Shown piece by piece: positions 38,109-46,212 of a stretch of DNA of 64,000 bases. This DNA comes from Svornostia abyssi (GTDB taxonomy: Bacteria > Actinomycetota > Thermoleophilia > Solirubrobacterales > Solirubrobacteraceae): assembly GCA_024666565.1 (NCBI GenBank), contig CP088295.1, forward strand, positions 2,294,001 to 2,358,000, read 5' to 3'. The translations under genes were made by a program, and so were the position numbers. The notes under the pieces were generated by a model. The model had not been told where the DNA came from, searched no databases, and was given only the letters and a program-made list of their open reading frames with translations. Numbering within the stretch: position 1 is the stretch's first letter; each line of letters opens with the position of its first letter.

Positions 38109-38974
38109 CCCGGCTCCTTCGGCAGCATCCCCCGCCGGGCGACGCTGACGAGCTTGCGGTTGGCCAGGCGCATCGCCAGCTCGTACGGCAGGGCGAACTT
38201 GCGCTGGAACCAGTAGCCGACCTGGATGTCGCGGGACGTGAAGACGAGGTACTTGCCCTTGCGCACTCCCGTGAGCATCTTCTCGGCGACCACCTCGGGG
38301 GGCACGGCGTGCTTCTGGAACCGGTCGGTGAACTTCTTGATCTCGGGGTGGTCGCGGTCGACGCCGACGATGTCGACCGTGCCGACGAGCGGGGTGTCGA
38401 CGCCGCCCGGGCAGACGAGGGTCACGCCGATGCCGTGCCGGCGCAGGTCGAAGCGCAGGACCTCGGACACGCCGCGCAGGCCGAACTTCGCGGCGCTGTA
38501 GGGCGCGTGCCACGGGAGGCCGAACAGCCCGGCCGCGGAGGAGACGTTGACGAGATGCCCGCCGCGGCCCGCCTCGATCATCGGCGGGATGAACGCCTCG
38601 ATGACGTGGATCGGCCCCATGAGGTCGATCTCGATGGTCCGCCGCCAGTCCTCGTGGCGGAGATGCTCGACGGCGCCCCACGTCGAGATGCCGGCGACGT
38701 TCATGACGAGGTCCATGGTGCCGTGCTCGGCGTGGATCTCGTCGGCGAGTGCCACGACGGCGTCGTAGTCGGCGATGTCCAGCGCGCGGCGGTGCGCGAC
38801 GGTGCCGCCGGCGGCTTCGATGTCGCGCGCGGTCTTCTCCAGGGCGACGTCCTGGATGTCGGTGAGGAACAGGATCGCCCCGTCCTTCGCCGCGGCCAGC
38901 GCGGTCGCGCGGCCGATGCCGCTGGCGGCGCCGGTGATGAACACCCGCTGCCCGTTGAGCGTCTCAAGACCCAT
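38105..38974 (-). CDS. short-chain dehydrogenase
   Basis: A 289-residue classical SDR with cofactor motif TGAASGIGRA, the acidic cofactor-selecting DIQD, NVAGIS, catalytic Ser in NVSSAAG and YSAAK. The C-terminal extension (GYWFQRKFALPYELAM) is like that of membrane-associated lipid or steroid-acting SDRs. ATG 38974 gives the standard N-terminus; an ATG at 38992 is also in frame. It overlaps glpX tail to tail by 4 bp. Confidence 0.87.
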   Translation of the reverse strand: MGLETLNGQRVFITGAASGIGRATALAAAKDGAILFLTDIQDVALEKTARDIEAAGGTVAHRRALDIADYDAVVALADEIHAEHGTMDLVMNVAGISTWGAVEHLRHEDWRRTIEIDLMGPIHVIEAFIPPMIEAGRGGHLVNVSSAAGLFGLPWHAPYSAAKFGLRGVSEVLRFDLRRHGIGVTLVCPGGVDTPLVGTVDIVGVDRDHPEIKKFTDRFQKHAVPPEVVAEKMLTGVRKGKYLVFTSRDIQVGYWFQRKFALPYELAMRLANRKLVSVARRGMLPKEPG

Positions 38975-39028
38975 GGGTGCAATCTCGCACATCGGCCCCG
39001 CGGGCGTGCCGAACGTGATTCGGCGGGT

Positions 39029-39766
39029 CTACGGCGCGGCGGGCTCCTGCGCGCGGCGGGCGGGCTGCGGGTCGGGCACCTCGTCGATGGTGCGCAGCGA
39101 GCCGACACGGCTCTCGGCCAGGTCGCCGCGCGCCAGGGAGCGCAGGAAGCCGTGGGTGACGATGACATGGATCCGTGACTGCGTGTTCGTGTAGAACCAC
39201 GTCGCGATCCCGGAGGCCAGCGAGGGGTAGAAGTTCGCGACCTCGACCTCGACGTGCACGAGCCCGACGTCCGGCGTCTCGCCCGGCTTGCGGGTGACGT
39301 CGATCTCCAGGTACCCGTCGGCGTTGTGACCGACGCGGGAGACGAGCAGGCCGCGCGCGATCCGCCACCGCACGATGCCGCGGTCGGCGCGCATCTCGTA
39401 CTCCGGCGCGTGGAAGCTGAGCAGGACGAACGGCCGGGTGAGCAGGACGACGTCGCGGCCGTCCTCGCGGTAGAGGATCCGGATGAGCCCGAGCGTGCAG
39501 CGCGAGAGGAAGCGCCAGTAGGTGCGCGCGAGGCGCTCGAGGTGCTCGGGCTTCCAGATCTCGTCGAGCAGATCGATGGGCGCGGTGAGGTCCGCGGCCT
39601 GGACGGACCGGACGGCCCCGTCGGCGTCGATCGTCGTGTGCTCCTCCGGGTCGACGATCACCGCGCGGGCGACCTGCTTGGACCGGTTCAGCAGTCGGCG
39701 GACGCCCGCGAACCACGCGGTCGCGGCGGCGGCGATGGCGGCGAGGATGGCCACGACGGCGCTCAT
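39029..39766 (-). CDS. membrane-anchored protein of unknown function
   Basis: A 245-residue protein with one N-terminal membrane helix (residues 3-25), then a soluble domain with LLTRPFVLLSFHAPEYEM and a run VHVEVEVANFYPSLASGIA. It resembles proteins found beside NAD(P)H-binding enzymes, and one such gene lies 12 nt upstream. The hexamer TAGGGT 9 nt from the ATG contains that gene's stop codon, so it may also have its own leaderless message. No function is assigned. Confidence 0.65.
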   Translation of the reverse strand: MSAVVAILAAIAAAATAWFAGVRRLLNRSKQVARAVIVDPEEHTTIDADGAVRSVQAADLTAPIDLLDEIWKPEHLERLARTYWRFLSRCTLGLIRILYREDGRDVVLLTRPFVLLSFHAPEYEMRADRGIVRWRIARGLLVSRVGHNADGYLEIDVTRKPGETPDVGLVHVEVEVANFYPSLASGIATWFYTNTQSRIHVIVTHGFLRSLARGDLAESRVGSLRTIDEVPDPQPARRAQEPAAP

Positions 39767-39778
39767 GTCGCCGGGACC

Positions 39779-40675
39779 CTACGCGAGCGCCGCGGCGACG
39801 GCGTCGTCGAACCCCATGGGCTCGTCGTTGATGCCGGCCGGCGGCGGGGTCGTCACGACCATCTCGGCCGACAGCCCGTCGACGAGCGGCTGCACGAGCC
39901 CGAGCTCCACCGGCGTGATCAGCGTGACCCAGTACGACGACAGACGCGGGGTGAGGACGGGCACGCGGACGATGACGGGCGGGCGGCGGTCCAGCGCCTT
40001 GGCCATGCGCTCCATCATCTCGAGGTACGTGATGACCTCGGCGCCGCCGAGCTGCACCTCGGCGGGCACGTCCGGGTGGTCGGCGAGGTCCGCCAGCGCC
40101 GTGACGACGTCGTCCATCGCGATCGGCTGCGTGCGCGTGTCGACCCAGCGCGGGCAGATCATGGCCGGCAGCCGGCGCACGAGCGCCTCCAGCATCTGAA
40201 ACGACGCGCTGTCGGCCCCGATGACCATCGCGGCGCGGGCGTGGACGGTGCCGGGGACGTGCCGGGCGAGGATCTCGGCGACCTCGCGGCGGCTCTGCAG
40301 GTGCTCGGAGTCGGCGCCCTCGGCCTCGAGCCCGCCGAGGTACACGATGCGGGAGACCCCGGCGTCCGCCGCGGCCGCGCCCACGAGCTCGGCCGCCTGG
40401 CGGTCGCGCTCGGCGAAGCTGTCGGCCGACCCGCTGCCGCGACCCATCGAGTGCACGAGATAGAAGGCGCAGTCGACGCCGGCCAGCGCCTGCGCGACGC
40501 CGTCGCCGGTCAGGACGTCGCCCTGCACGACGTCGACGGCGGGCGGCAGCGCGGCCTGCTCGGGGCGCCGGACGAGGGCGCGCACGGCGTGGCCGCGCTC
40601 GAGCAGGAGCGCCACGAGGCGCCGGCCGATGGAGCCGGTGGCGCCGAAGACGAGGATGGGGGCGGAATCGGGCAT
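39779..40675 (-). CDS. NAD(P)H-binding atypical SDR
   Basis: A 298-residue NmrA/atypical SDR-type protein. The cofactor loop is VFGATGSIGRR, then LVRRPEQAAL and VVQGDVL, with YLVHSMG in place of the classical catalytic set. It could be a redox sensor or a reductase/epimerase; the sequence does not decide. It is divergent from the MerR-DICT regulator, 123 nt away. Confidence 0.82.
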   Translation of the reverse strand: MPDSAPILVFGATGSIGRRLVALLLERGHAVRALVRRPEQAALPPAVDVVQGDVLTGDGVAQALAGVDCAFYLVHSMGRGSGSADSFAERDRQAAELVGAAAADAGVSRIVYLGGLEAEGADSEHLQSRREVAEILARHVPGTVHARAAMVIGADSASFQMLEALVRRLPAMICPRWVDTRTQPIAMDDVVTALADLADHPDVPAEVQLGGAEVITYLEMMERMAKALDRRPPVIVRVPVLTPRLSSYWVTLITPVELGLVQPLVDGLSAEMVVTTPPPAGINDEPMGFDDAVAAALA

Positions 40676-40798
40676 TGGGAGGGATACGTACCCCGGCGCG
40701 TCGGCGATTGACCCTTCGCGCCGTGACGACCGTACGCATATCCGTCGAGGACGTCGCCAGGAGTCCTTTCACGTACTGTCGAATGTAGGTTGCACACT

Positions 40799-41644
40799 AT
40801 GAGCGGATTGGCGATCAAGGACGTGGCGGAGCAGACCGGCATCGCGGCCGGCACGATCCGCATGTGGGAGCAGCGCTTCGGCTTCCCCGAGCCGTCGCGC
40901 ACCGCGTCCGGCTACCGCCAGTACTCCGAGGAGGACGTCGAGACGCTCCGCCGCGTGGTCGCCTACCGCCACCGCGGCCTGTCGGTGCCCGCCGCGATCG
41001 AGCGCGCCCGCGAGACGGGTTCGACCACGGACCGTCCGTCGATCTACGCGGCCGTCGCGGCCTCCGAGCCGAACGTCCGGCCCCAGGTCCTGCGCAAATC
41101 GACGCTCATCGCCCTGAGCCGCGCAATCGAGCACGAGGTGATCGCGCGCGCCGCCGCGCCGGTCGTCTTCGGCGCGTTCCAGCGGGATCCGTTCTACCGC
41201 GAGGTCGAGCCGCGCTACCGGCGGATGGCGCAGCTGGCCGACGCGTCCGTGGTCTTCGCCGACTTCGACGAGCTGCGCCGCCCGCCCGGCGGACCGGTCG
41301 AGGTGCCGATCGCGCCCGCCGACGCGCTCGGCAACGAATGGGCCGTGATCGTGGACGCCCCGGGGTACGCCGCGTGCCTGCTCGCCTGGGAGCAGCCCGG
41401 GGTCACGGAGCCCGGCGACGACGACGATCTGCAGCGGCGCTTCGAGTGCCTGTGGACGATCGACCCCGGCACGACGCGCCGCGCCGCCCTGGTGGCTGCA
41501 CGGCTCGCCGGGCGTGCGGACGCCGCGCTGGGCGAGGAGCTCGACGCCGTGCTGCGCGACCGGCCGATGGCCGTCGAGGAGCCCGCGCCCGCGCTCACCG
41601 CGCTGACGAACCGCGCGCTGGCGTACGTCGACGCCGCGGCGTAG
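40799..41644 (+). CDS. MerR-family regulator with DICT sensory domain
   Basis: A 281-residue protein. The N-terminal MerR helix-turn-helix reads AIKDVAEQTGIAAGTIRMWEQRFGF and YRQYSEEDVETLRRV (given as core motifs TIRMWEQRFGF and GYRQYSEEDV). The C-terminal half fits the DICT domain, often joined to light or c-di-GMP signalling proteins. No Cys metal site is seen. ATG 40799 follows TAGGTT (40786-40791) by 7 nt, a leaderless start. It may control the divergent NAD(P)H-binding gene. Confidence 0.82.
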   Translation: MSGLAIKDVAEQTGIAAGTIRMWEQRFGFPEPSRTASGYRQYSEEDVETLRRVVAYRHRGLSVPAAIERARETGSTTDRPSIYAAVAASEPNVRPQVLRKSTLIALSRAIEHEVIARAAAPVVFGAFQRDPFYREVEPRYRRMAQLADASVVFADFDELRRPPGGPVEVPIAPADALGNEWAVIVDAPGYAACLLAWEQPGVTEPGDDDDLQRRFECLWTIDPGTTRRAALVAARLAGRADAALGEELDAVLRDRPMAVEEPAPALTALTNRALAYVDAAA

Positions 41645-41659
41645 GCCGCCGGGCGCGCC

Positions 41660-42367
41660 TCAGCGGCGCTTGCGCTGGACCGGGACGGCGGGACGGGAGA
41701 CCGTCAGGACGCCGATGGTCTGCAGGCCGTCGAAGCCGATGTCGCGCGCGGTGGCCTGCGTGAGGTCGTAATGCACGCCGGCGCGGAACGGGCCGCGATC
41801 GATGACGGTGGCCTGGACGGTCTTGCCGCCGTAGGTCACCTCGACGACCGAGCCGCACGGCAGCGTGCGATGCGCGACGCCGCGAGTGCCCTTGCGCAGG
41901 CGCTGGCCGCAGGCGGTCTTGTTCCCGAAGAAGCCGGGGCCGTACCACGTCGCCTTCACCGGGCGGTAGACGACGAGCTCGGGCTGGTCCGGTGCGCTGC
42001 TCGCGGTCTGGGCCTGCGCGGGCGCCTGGCCGTCGACGAGCGTGCGCAGCGGATACCGGCCGACATCGGCCGCGCGCCAGGGAAGGGCGAAGGCGCCGGT
42101 GGCGTCGGCGGGGACGCTGCCGAGGGTCTGCCAGCCGGCGTCGGGAACGAGCCGCTGGACCGTGACCTGCTTGCCCGCGGCGTCAGGACGGCTGCCCTTG
42201 ATGGTCGTCATCCGGCCGTGGAGCGCAGCAGGCTCGGCGCCGAGCAGCGGCTCGCCGAAGGCCGCCCCGCCGGAATCGGCGGGCGCGGGCGCCTGGGCTT
42301 CCGCGGCAGCGGGGCAGGCCATCGAGACGGCGCAGAGCGCCGCGATGAGGGGTCGCGAACGAGTCAC
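41660..42367 (-). CDS. secreted RlpA-like double-psi beta-barrel protein
   Basis: A 235-residue exported protein. Signal peptide (PLIAALCAVSMACPAAAEA), a ~100-residue beta-rich middle region, then an RlpA/expansin-type double-psi barrel: ATWYGPGFFGNKTACG, TLPCGSVVEV, VIDRGPF and YDLTQATARDIGF. The catalytic-type Asp of VIDRGPF is present. It probably acts on peptidoglycan outside the cell. A ydaO-type riboswitch occupies the leader, so expression should respond to c-di-AMP. The start is a GTG. Confidence 0.85.
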   Translation of the reverse strand: MTRSRPLIAALCAVSMACPAAAEAQAPAPADSGGAAFGEPLLGAEPAALHGRMTTIKGSRPDAAGKQVTVQRLVPDAGWQTLGSVPADATGAFALPWRAADVGRYPLRTLVDGQAPAQAQTASSAPDQPELVVYRPVKATWYGPGFFGNKTACGQRLRKGTRGVAHRTLPCGSVVEVTYGGKTVQATVIDRGPFRAGVHYDLTQATARDIGFDGLQTIGVLTVSRPAVPVQRKRR

Positions 42368-42379
42368 AGATATCGGTAC

Positions 42380-42541
42380 GGCTGACGGTCCGCCTACGGG
42401 GTGAGCTGACGGGCTCGCGCGTGTGCGCTACCGCGCCGCGGGCCTGAGGCCGTTGGCGCCGATTCGCCCCGGCGGGCCGATCTTCCGGCCCGCAGTGGTT
42501 CCCCGCTCACTGGGCGCGGACGCCCAGTGACTCGGCTGACG
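42380..42541 (-). ncRNA. ydaO-type c-di-AMP riboswitch in the leader of the RlpA-like gene
   Basis: Read on the minus strand, the leader has the ordered hallmarks of the ydaO-yuaA class: a hairpin (TCACTGGGCG/CGCCCAGTGA, 42507-42530), GAGCGGGGAACC directly after it (42508-42497), a second hairpin GCGGGCCG/CGGCCCGC (42493-42472), GGGGCGAATC (42470-42461), and the closing CGTCAGCTCAC plus CCCGTAGGC (42411-42392). The order and core bases match the B. subtilis ydaO aptamer as recalled. A -10 TAGGGT at 42548-42553 would start the RNA at its 5' edge. In actinobacteria this class commonly precedes cell-wall hydrolase genes. Confidence 0.85.
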
Positions 42542-42613
42542 ACGGGAACCCTAGCGCAGGGCGCCCGCCGGATGAAGCGTGGTTACGACAACTTCGGGCG
42601 GGGAGCCGATGTC

Positions 42614-43205
42614 CTACGGCTTGGGCAGCTTGGACGCCAGCGAGCCGGCGACCTGCTTGAGCAGCGTGACGCCGATGGACGCGAGCTCCTCGGCGGCCTG
42701 GACGCTGGTGGACAGCAGGTCGTTCGCGCCGTTGTCCTGCTGCGGGGGCGCGCCGGCGGGGGACGCGTAGCCCGGCGGGCGGCACCGTCGCGGTGCGCTC
42801 GGGCGCCGGCTTCGGGGCGGCGGCCTTCGGCTTGGCGACGGCCTTCGGCTTGGCGGCGGCCTTCGGCTTGGCGGCGGCCTTCGGCTTGGCGGCGGTGGCC
42901 TTTGCGGCCGTCGCCTTCGGCTTCGCTGCGGCCTTCGGCTTGGCCTTTGCCGCCGTGGCCTTGGGCTTTGCCGCTGCCTTCGGCTTGGCGGCGGTGGCCT
43001 TCGCGGCGGCCGGCTTCGCCTTCGCCGCAGGCTTCTTCGCCGCGGCCGGCTTCGCCTTCGCAGCGGCCGGCTTGGGCTTCGCCGCGGGTGCTTGCGCGGC
43101 GGGCGCGGCCGCATCCCCGGCCGCGGCGCGCTTGGTGCTGCGGCGGGCGGGACGGGTGCGGGGAAGGCTGGTCAGGACATCGCGCTCGTTCGACTTGTCG
43201 GCCAT
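42614..43205 (-). CDS. histone H1-like Lys/Ala/Pro-rich protein (one frameshift)
   Basis: About 196 residues. After MADKSNERDVLTSLP comes a long tract of AAKPKA/AAKAKP units (coded at roughly 42815-43085), like the C-terminal tail of histone H1 and the tail of some actinobacterial HU proteins. One extra base in the G-run at 42777-42779 breaks the frame; removing it leads into a proper C-terminal helix, DLLSTSVQAAEELASIGVTL to SLASKLPKP. It probably binds DNA or another polyanion. It is divergent from the sigma factor gene. Confidence 0.7.
42815..43085 (-). repeat. tandem AKPKA-coding repeat
   Basis: A run of 15-30 bp units such as GCCTTCGGCTTGGCGGCG (plus strand), repeated with small changes, coding alternating Lys, Ala and Pro. 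It is a likely site of length variation between strains. Confidence 0.75.
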
Positions 43206-43304
43206 GTCCGCATCATCGCAGTTTGAGGAATCTTCGGTTTGCGCCGAAACCTGTGACATATCGCGTCGTTCTACGTACTAGTCGCACGGGGCCGGCTCCG
43301 CGCG

Positions 43305-43334
43305 TTGACGAGGTCGAAACGGGCACCCTAGGAT
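43305..43334 (+). promoter_or_regulatory. promoter of the principal sigma factor gene
   Basis: TTGACG at 43305-43310 and TAGGAT at 43329-43334 are separated by 18 bp, the best housekeeping-type promoter in the window. RNA would start near 43341, giving a leader of about 127 nt. Confidence 0.7.
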
Positions 43335-43467
43335 GAGTGCGCGTTGCGAGGACCAAGCTCGGAAGCGGCATCGGCACCGACCAAGATCCTCAGCGTCCTC
43401 CGTCGAGAGCAAGAGCGCCCGGAAACCGTCCTACACTCGGAAGCCGGGCACGAGCGAAAGACCATTC

Positions 43468-44571
43468 ATGTCAGTAGTCGAACTTCAGGAACTCGAAGAG
43501 GTCAAGCAGCTTCTCGCCAAGGGGCAGATCACCGGCGTGCTGACGTTCGCCGAGATCGCCCAGGCGGTGTCGGAGGTTGACCTCGACGAGGCCGATGTCG
43601 AAGAGCTGCACGCGTTCCTCGAAGGCTCGGAGATCGAGCTCGTCGAGGAGATCGACCCGTCGGCCGTCGCGGCCAACGCCGTCGAGCGCGCGCCCGACAA
43701 GCGCCGTCAGCGCAAGGCGAAGACGGCCATCGACCTGAAGCCGGACATGACGACGGACAGCCTCCAGCTGTTCCTCAAGGACATCGGCAAGGTCCGCCTG
43801 CTCACCGCGCAGGAGGAGGTCGATCTCGCCAAGCGCATCGAGCGCGGCGACCTCGACGCCAAGCAGAAGATGGTCGAGTCCAACCTCCGCCTGGTCGTCT
43901 CGATCGCGAAGAACTACCGCAACCAGGGCCTGCCGTTCCTGGACCTCATCCAGGAGGGCACGCTCGGCCTCGTGCGCGCGGCGGAGAAGTTCGACTACCG
44001 CAAGGGCTTCAAGTTCTCCACGTACGCGACCTGGTGGATCCGCCAGGCGATCGCGCGTGCGCTCGCCGACAAGGCGCGCACGATCCGCATCCCGGTGCAC
44101 GTCGTCGAGAAGCTGAACAAGATCGGCCGTGCCGAGCGCAAGCTCGTCACCGAGCTGGGCCGCGAGCCCACGGCGGACGAGATCGCCGAGGTCACCGGCA
44201 TCGACCCCGAAGAGGTCGACTCGATCAAGCGCTCCGCGCAGGCCCCGGTCTCGCTCGAGAAGCCGGTCGGCGACGAGGAGGAGTCCGAGTTCGGCCAGTT
44301 CATCGCCGACGAGCGGGCCGAGTCGCCCTACGAGCGTGCCGCGGAGATCCTCACGAAGGAAGCCCTGCGCGAGGCGCTGGAGAACCTCTCCTACCGCGAG
44401 CGCCGCGTGCTCGAGCTGCGCTACGGCCTCGGCGGCGAGCACCCGCGCACCCTCGACGAGGTGGGCCGCACGTTCAACGTGACGCGCGAGCGCATCCGCC
44501 AGATCGAGAACCAGTCGCTGAAGAAGCTGCAGAGCCTCGCCGAGGCGCAGAAGCTGCGCGACGTCGCCTAG
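43468..44571 (+). CDS. rpoD: principal RNA polymerase sigma factor (RpoD/SigA)
   Basis: A 367-residue sigma-70 protein. Region 1.2 is [19 protein letters not shown], region 2 includes [20 protein letters not shown] and [13 protein letters not shown] (-10 recognition), region 3 follows, and region 4 has [17 protein letters not shown] with the helix [18 protein letters not shown] short acidic segment replaces a long region 1.1. It directs housekeeping transcription. ATG 43468 was chosen because the conserved part starts there; only a weak purine tract precedes it. The stop codon shares its last base with the next gene's GTG. Confidence 0.95.
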   Translation: MSVVELQELEEVKQLLAKGQITGVLTFAEIAQAVSEVDLDEADVEELHAFLEGSEIELVEEIDPSAVAANAVERAPDKRRQRKAKTAIDLKPDMTTDSLQLFLKDIGKVRLLTAQEEVDLAKRIERGDLDAKQKMVESNLRLVVSIAKNYRNQGLPFLDLIQEGTLGLVRAAEKFDYRKGFKFSTYATWWIRQAIARALADKARTIRIPVHVVEKLNKIGRAERKLVTELGREPTADEIAEVTGIDPEEVDSIKRSAQAPVSLEKPVGDEEESEFGQFIADERAESPYERAAEILTKEALREALENLSYRERRVLELRYGLGGEHPRTLDEVGRTFNVTRERIRQIENQSLKKLQSLAEAQKLRDVA

Positions 44572-45572
44572 TGAGAGTCTTCGCCTGCGGCCGGTGCGGT
44601 CGCAGGCTGTATTTCGAGAACTCGTCGTGTCTGGCGTGCGGAGCGGAGCAGAGCTTCGATTCGCACGCCCGTGAACTCGTGGTCAACGACGGCTCGCAGC
44701 CGCGGTGCGTCAACGCGGCGCTCATCGGCTGCAACTGGCTGGCCGACGTGCCGGGGCGGCTGTGCCCGAGCTGCGCGCTGACGGCCGAGCGTCCCGCGTC
44801 GGATGACACGGGGGCGATCGCCGACCTCGTCGGCGCCGAGGCGGCCAAGCGCTGGCTGCTGTTCCAGCTGGGCGAGCTGGGCCTGCCCGTGCAGTCCGCC
44901 ACCGAGCGCGAGGGCGGCCTCGAGTTCCGGCTGCTGTCCAGCGAGCACGAGCACGTGACGACCGGCCACGCGTCGGGGGTCATCACGCTGGACCTCGCCG
45001 AGGTCGACGACGCGCACCGCGAGGAGATGCGCGCCCAGATGGGCGAGCAGTACCGCACGGTGCTCGGGCACTTCCGCCACGAGATCGGGCACTACTACTG
45101 GCCGATCATCGTCGGCGGGACGCCGTTGGAGGACGAGTGCCGCCAGCTGTTCGGCGACGAGCGCGAGGACTACCAGGAGGCGCTGCAGCGCCACTACGAG
45201 AACGGCCCGCCCGCGAACTGGATGGACGCGCACGTCAGCGCCTACGCGACCATGCACCCGGCCGAGGACTGGGCCGAGACGTTCGCGCACTACCTTCACA
45301 TCCGCGACAGCGTCCAGACCGCCGAGGCCTACGACCTGCGGGCGGCCGGGGCGGCGTCGCAACCGAGCGCCGACGCCGCGCCTCGAGCGGTGCTCCTCGC
45401 GTGGTTCGCGCTGATGCCTGCGCTCAACGGGATGGCGCGCAGCCTCGGACTCGACGATCCGTACCCGTTCGTGATCAGCCCGCCGGTCATCGAGAAGCTC
45501 GCGTTCGTCGAGCGGGCGGTCAGCGAGGCGGCTCAGGCGGCGAACGGGTCGCGCGATTCGATCCCGTCGTAG
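44571..45572 (+). CDS. zinc-ribbon putative metallopeptidase
   Basis: A 333-residue protein with an N-terminal four-Cys ribbon (FACGRCGRRLYF and SCLACGAEQ), further Cys pairs (GCNW, LCPSC), and a C-terminal zincin site FRHEIGHYYW followed by a distal Glu in EDWAETFAHYLH. This matches the putative zinc-binding metallopeptidase family PF15887. It is cytoplasmic; substrate unknown. Its GTG overlaps the sigma factor stop by one base (TAGTG), so its expression is tied to rpoD. Its last 40 bp overlap the convergent PIN gene. Confidence 0.8.
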   Translation: MRVFACGRCGRRLYFENSSCLACGAEQSFDSHARELVVNDGSQPRCVNAALIGCNWLADVPGRLCPSCALTAERPASDDTGAIADLVGAEAAKRWLLFQLGELGLPVQSATEREGGLEFRLLSSEHEHVTTGHASGVITLDLAEVDDAHREEMRAQMGEQYRTVLGHFRHEIGHYYWPIIVGGTPLEDECRQLFGDEREDYQEALQRHYENGPPANWMDAHVSAYATMHPAEDWAETFAHYLHIRDSVQTAEAYDLRAAGAASQPSADAAPRAVLLAWFALMPALNGMARSLGLDDPYPFVISPPVIEKLAFVERAVSEAAQAANGSRDSIPS

Positions 45573-45973
45573 CGCCGGAAGTCACGGTCGCGGGTGTGGA
45601 TCACCCGGACACCGTGCTGGCGCATGAGCGCGACGAGATGCGCGTCAGGCACGTGATTGCCGACCGTGCCGGGTGCGGCGGCGGTCTGCTCGAAGATCGC
45701 CCAGAATCCGTCGCCCTCTGACGGCGTCCGGATATGCGGGGGTTCCAGGAGCGCTCGGATATTGGCGTCCGCCTCTACAGCGGACGGTGGGCGTCCGAGG
45801 ATGCCCGGGTGCGTGACGATGCGGCGGTACCCGAGGATCACCGGCCAGAACAGGTGGACGAGGTCGGGCCCAGCCCACAGCCGCTCGATCAGCGCGCGAG
45901 CCTCGCCGTGGTACGGGCTGCCCTGGTCCGACGCGTAGACCAGGATGTTGGCGTCGACGGTCTCGAACCTCGG
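45533..45973 (-). CDS. PIN-domain toxin (VapC-type) without a normal start codon
   Basis: The frame encodes a PIN domain: VDANILVYASDQ with the first active-site Asp, VPDAHLVALMRQHG, and THTRDRDFRRYDG-type end (IHTRDRDFRRYDG). It follows the antitoxin stop in the same frame, and no ATG, GTG or TTG occurs before the catalytic Asp; the first GTG (45841) would remove it. It may use a rare start, be made by stop readthrough, be inactive, or contain a sequence error. The end coordinate marks the first base after the antitoxin stop. Confidence 0.6.
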   Translation of the reverse strand, partial: PRFETVDANILVYASDQGSPYHGEARALIERLWAGPDLVHLFWPVILGYRRIVTHPGILGRPPSAVEADANIRALLEPPHIRTPSEGDGFWAIFEQTAAAPGTVGNHVPDAHLVALMRQHGVRVIHTRDRDFRRYDGIESRDPFAA

Positions 45974-46201
45974 TCAGTCCCGGTCGAGCACGCGCCGGAC
46001 GGCCTCTTTGTCTTCGAGGTCGACCTTCGTGCCACCGAGGTCGCGCGCGACCCAGGTGAACTCGCGGGTCGCCGGTGCAGGGTCGGCCAGCGCGCGGGCC
46101 AGCAGCTCCGACGCGAGGCGTCCCAAGGACTTGCGCTCGAGCGCGCCGCGCTCGCGCAGCGCCGCGAGGACCGAGTCGTCCAAGTCGAGCGTCGTGCGCA
46201 T
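45974..46201 (-). CDS. ribbon-helix-helix antitoxin (VapB-type)
   Basis: A 75-residue protein starting MRTTLDLDDSVLAALRERG, a ribbon-helix-helix DNA-binding fold, with an acidic/basic C-terminus (GTKVDLEDKEAVRRVLDRD) that would bind the PIN toxin encoded next. A leaderless promoter fits: TAGCAT at 46210-46215 (minus strand), 8 nt from the ATG. Pairing with the downstream PIN frame is clear. Confidence 0.85.
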   Translation of the reverse strand: MRTTLDLDDSVLAALRERGALERKSLGRLASELLARALADPAPATREFTWVARDLGGTKVDLEDKEAVRRVLDRD

Positions 46202-46212
46202 GATGCGTAATG

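Noticed and set aside
42507..42530. Perfect hairpin that looks like a terminator for the H1-like gene
   Set aside because: It sits directly before GAGCGGGGAACC in the order expected for the first stem of a ydaO-type riboswitch, which explains it better.
42815..43085. Regular short DNA repeats, considered as a CRISPR array
   Set aside because: There are no unique spacers; the repeats are in frame and code AKPKA units.
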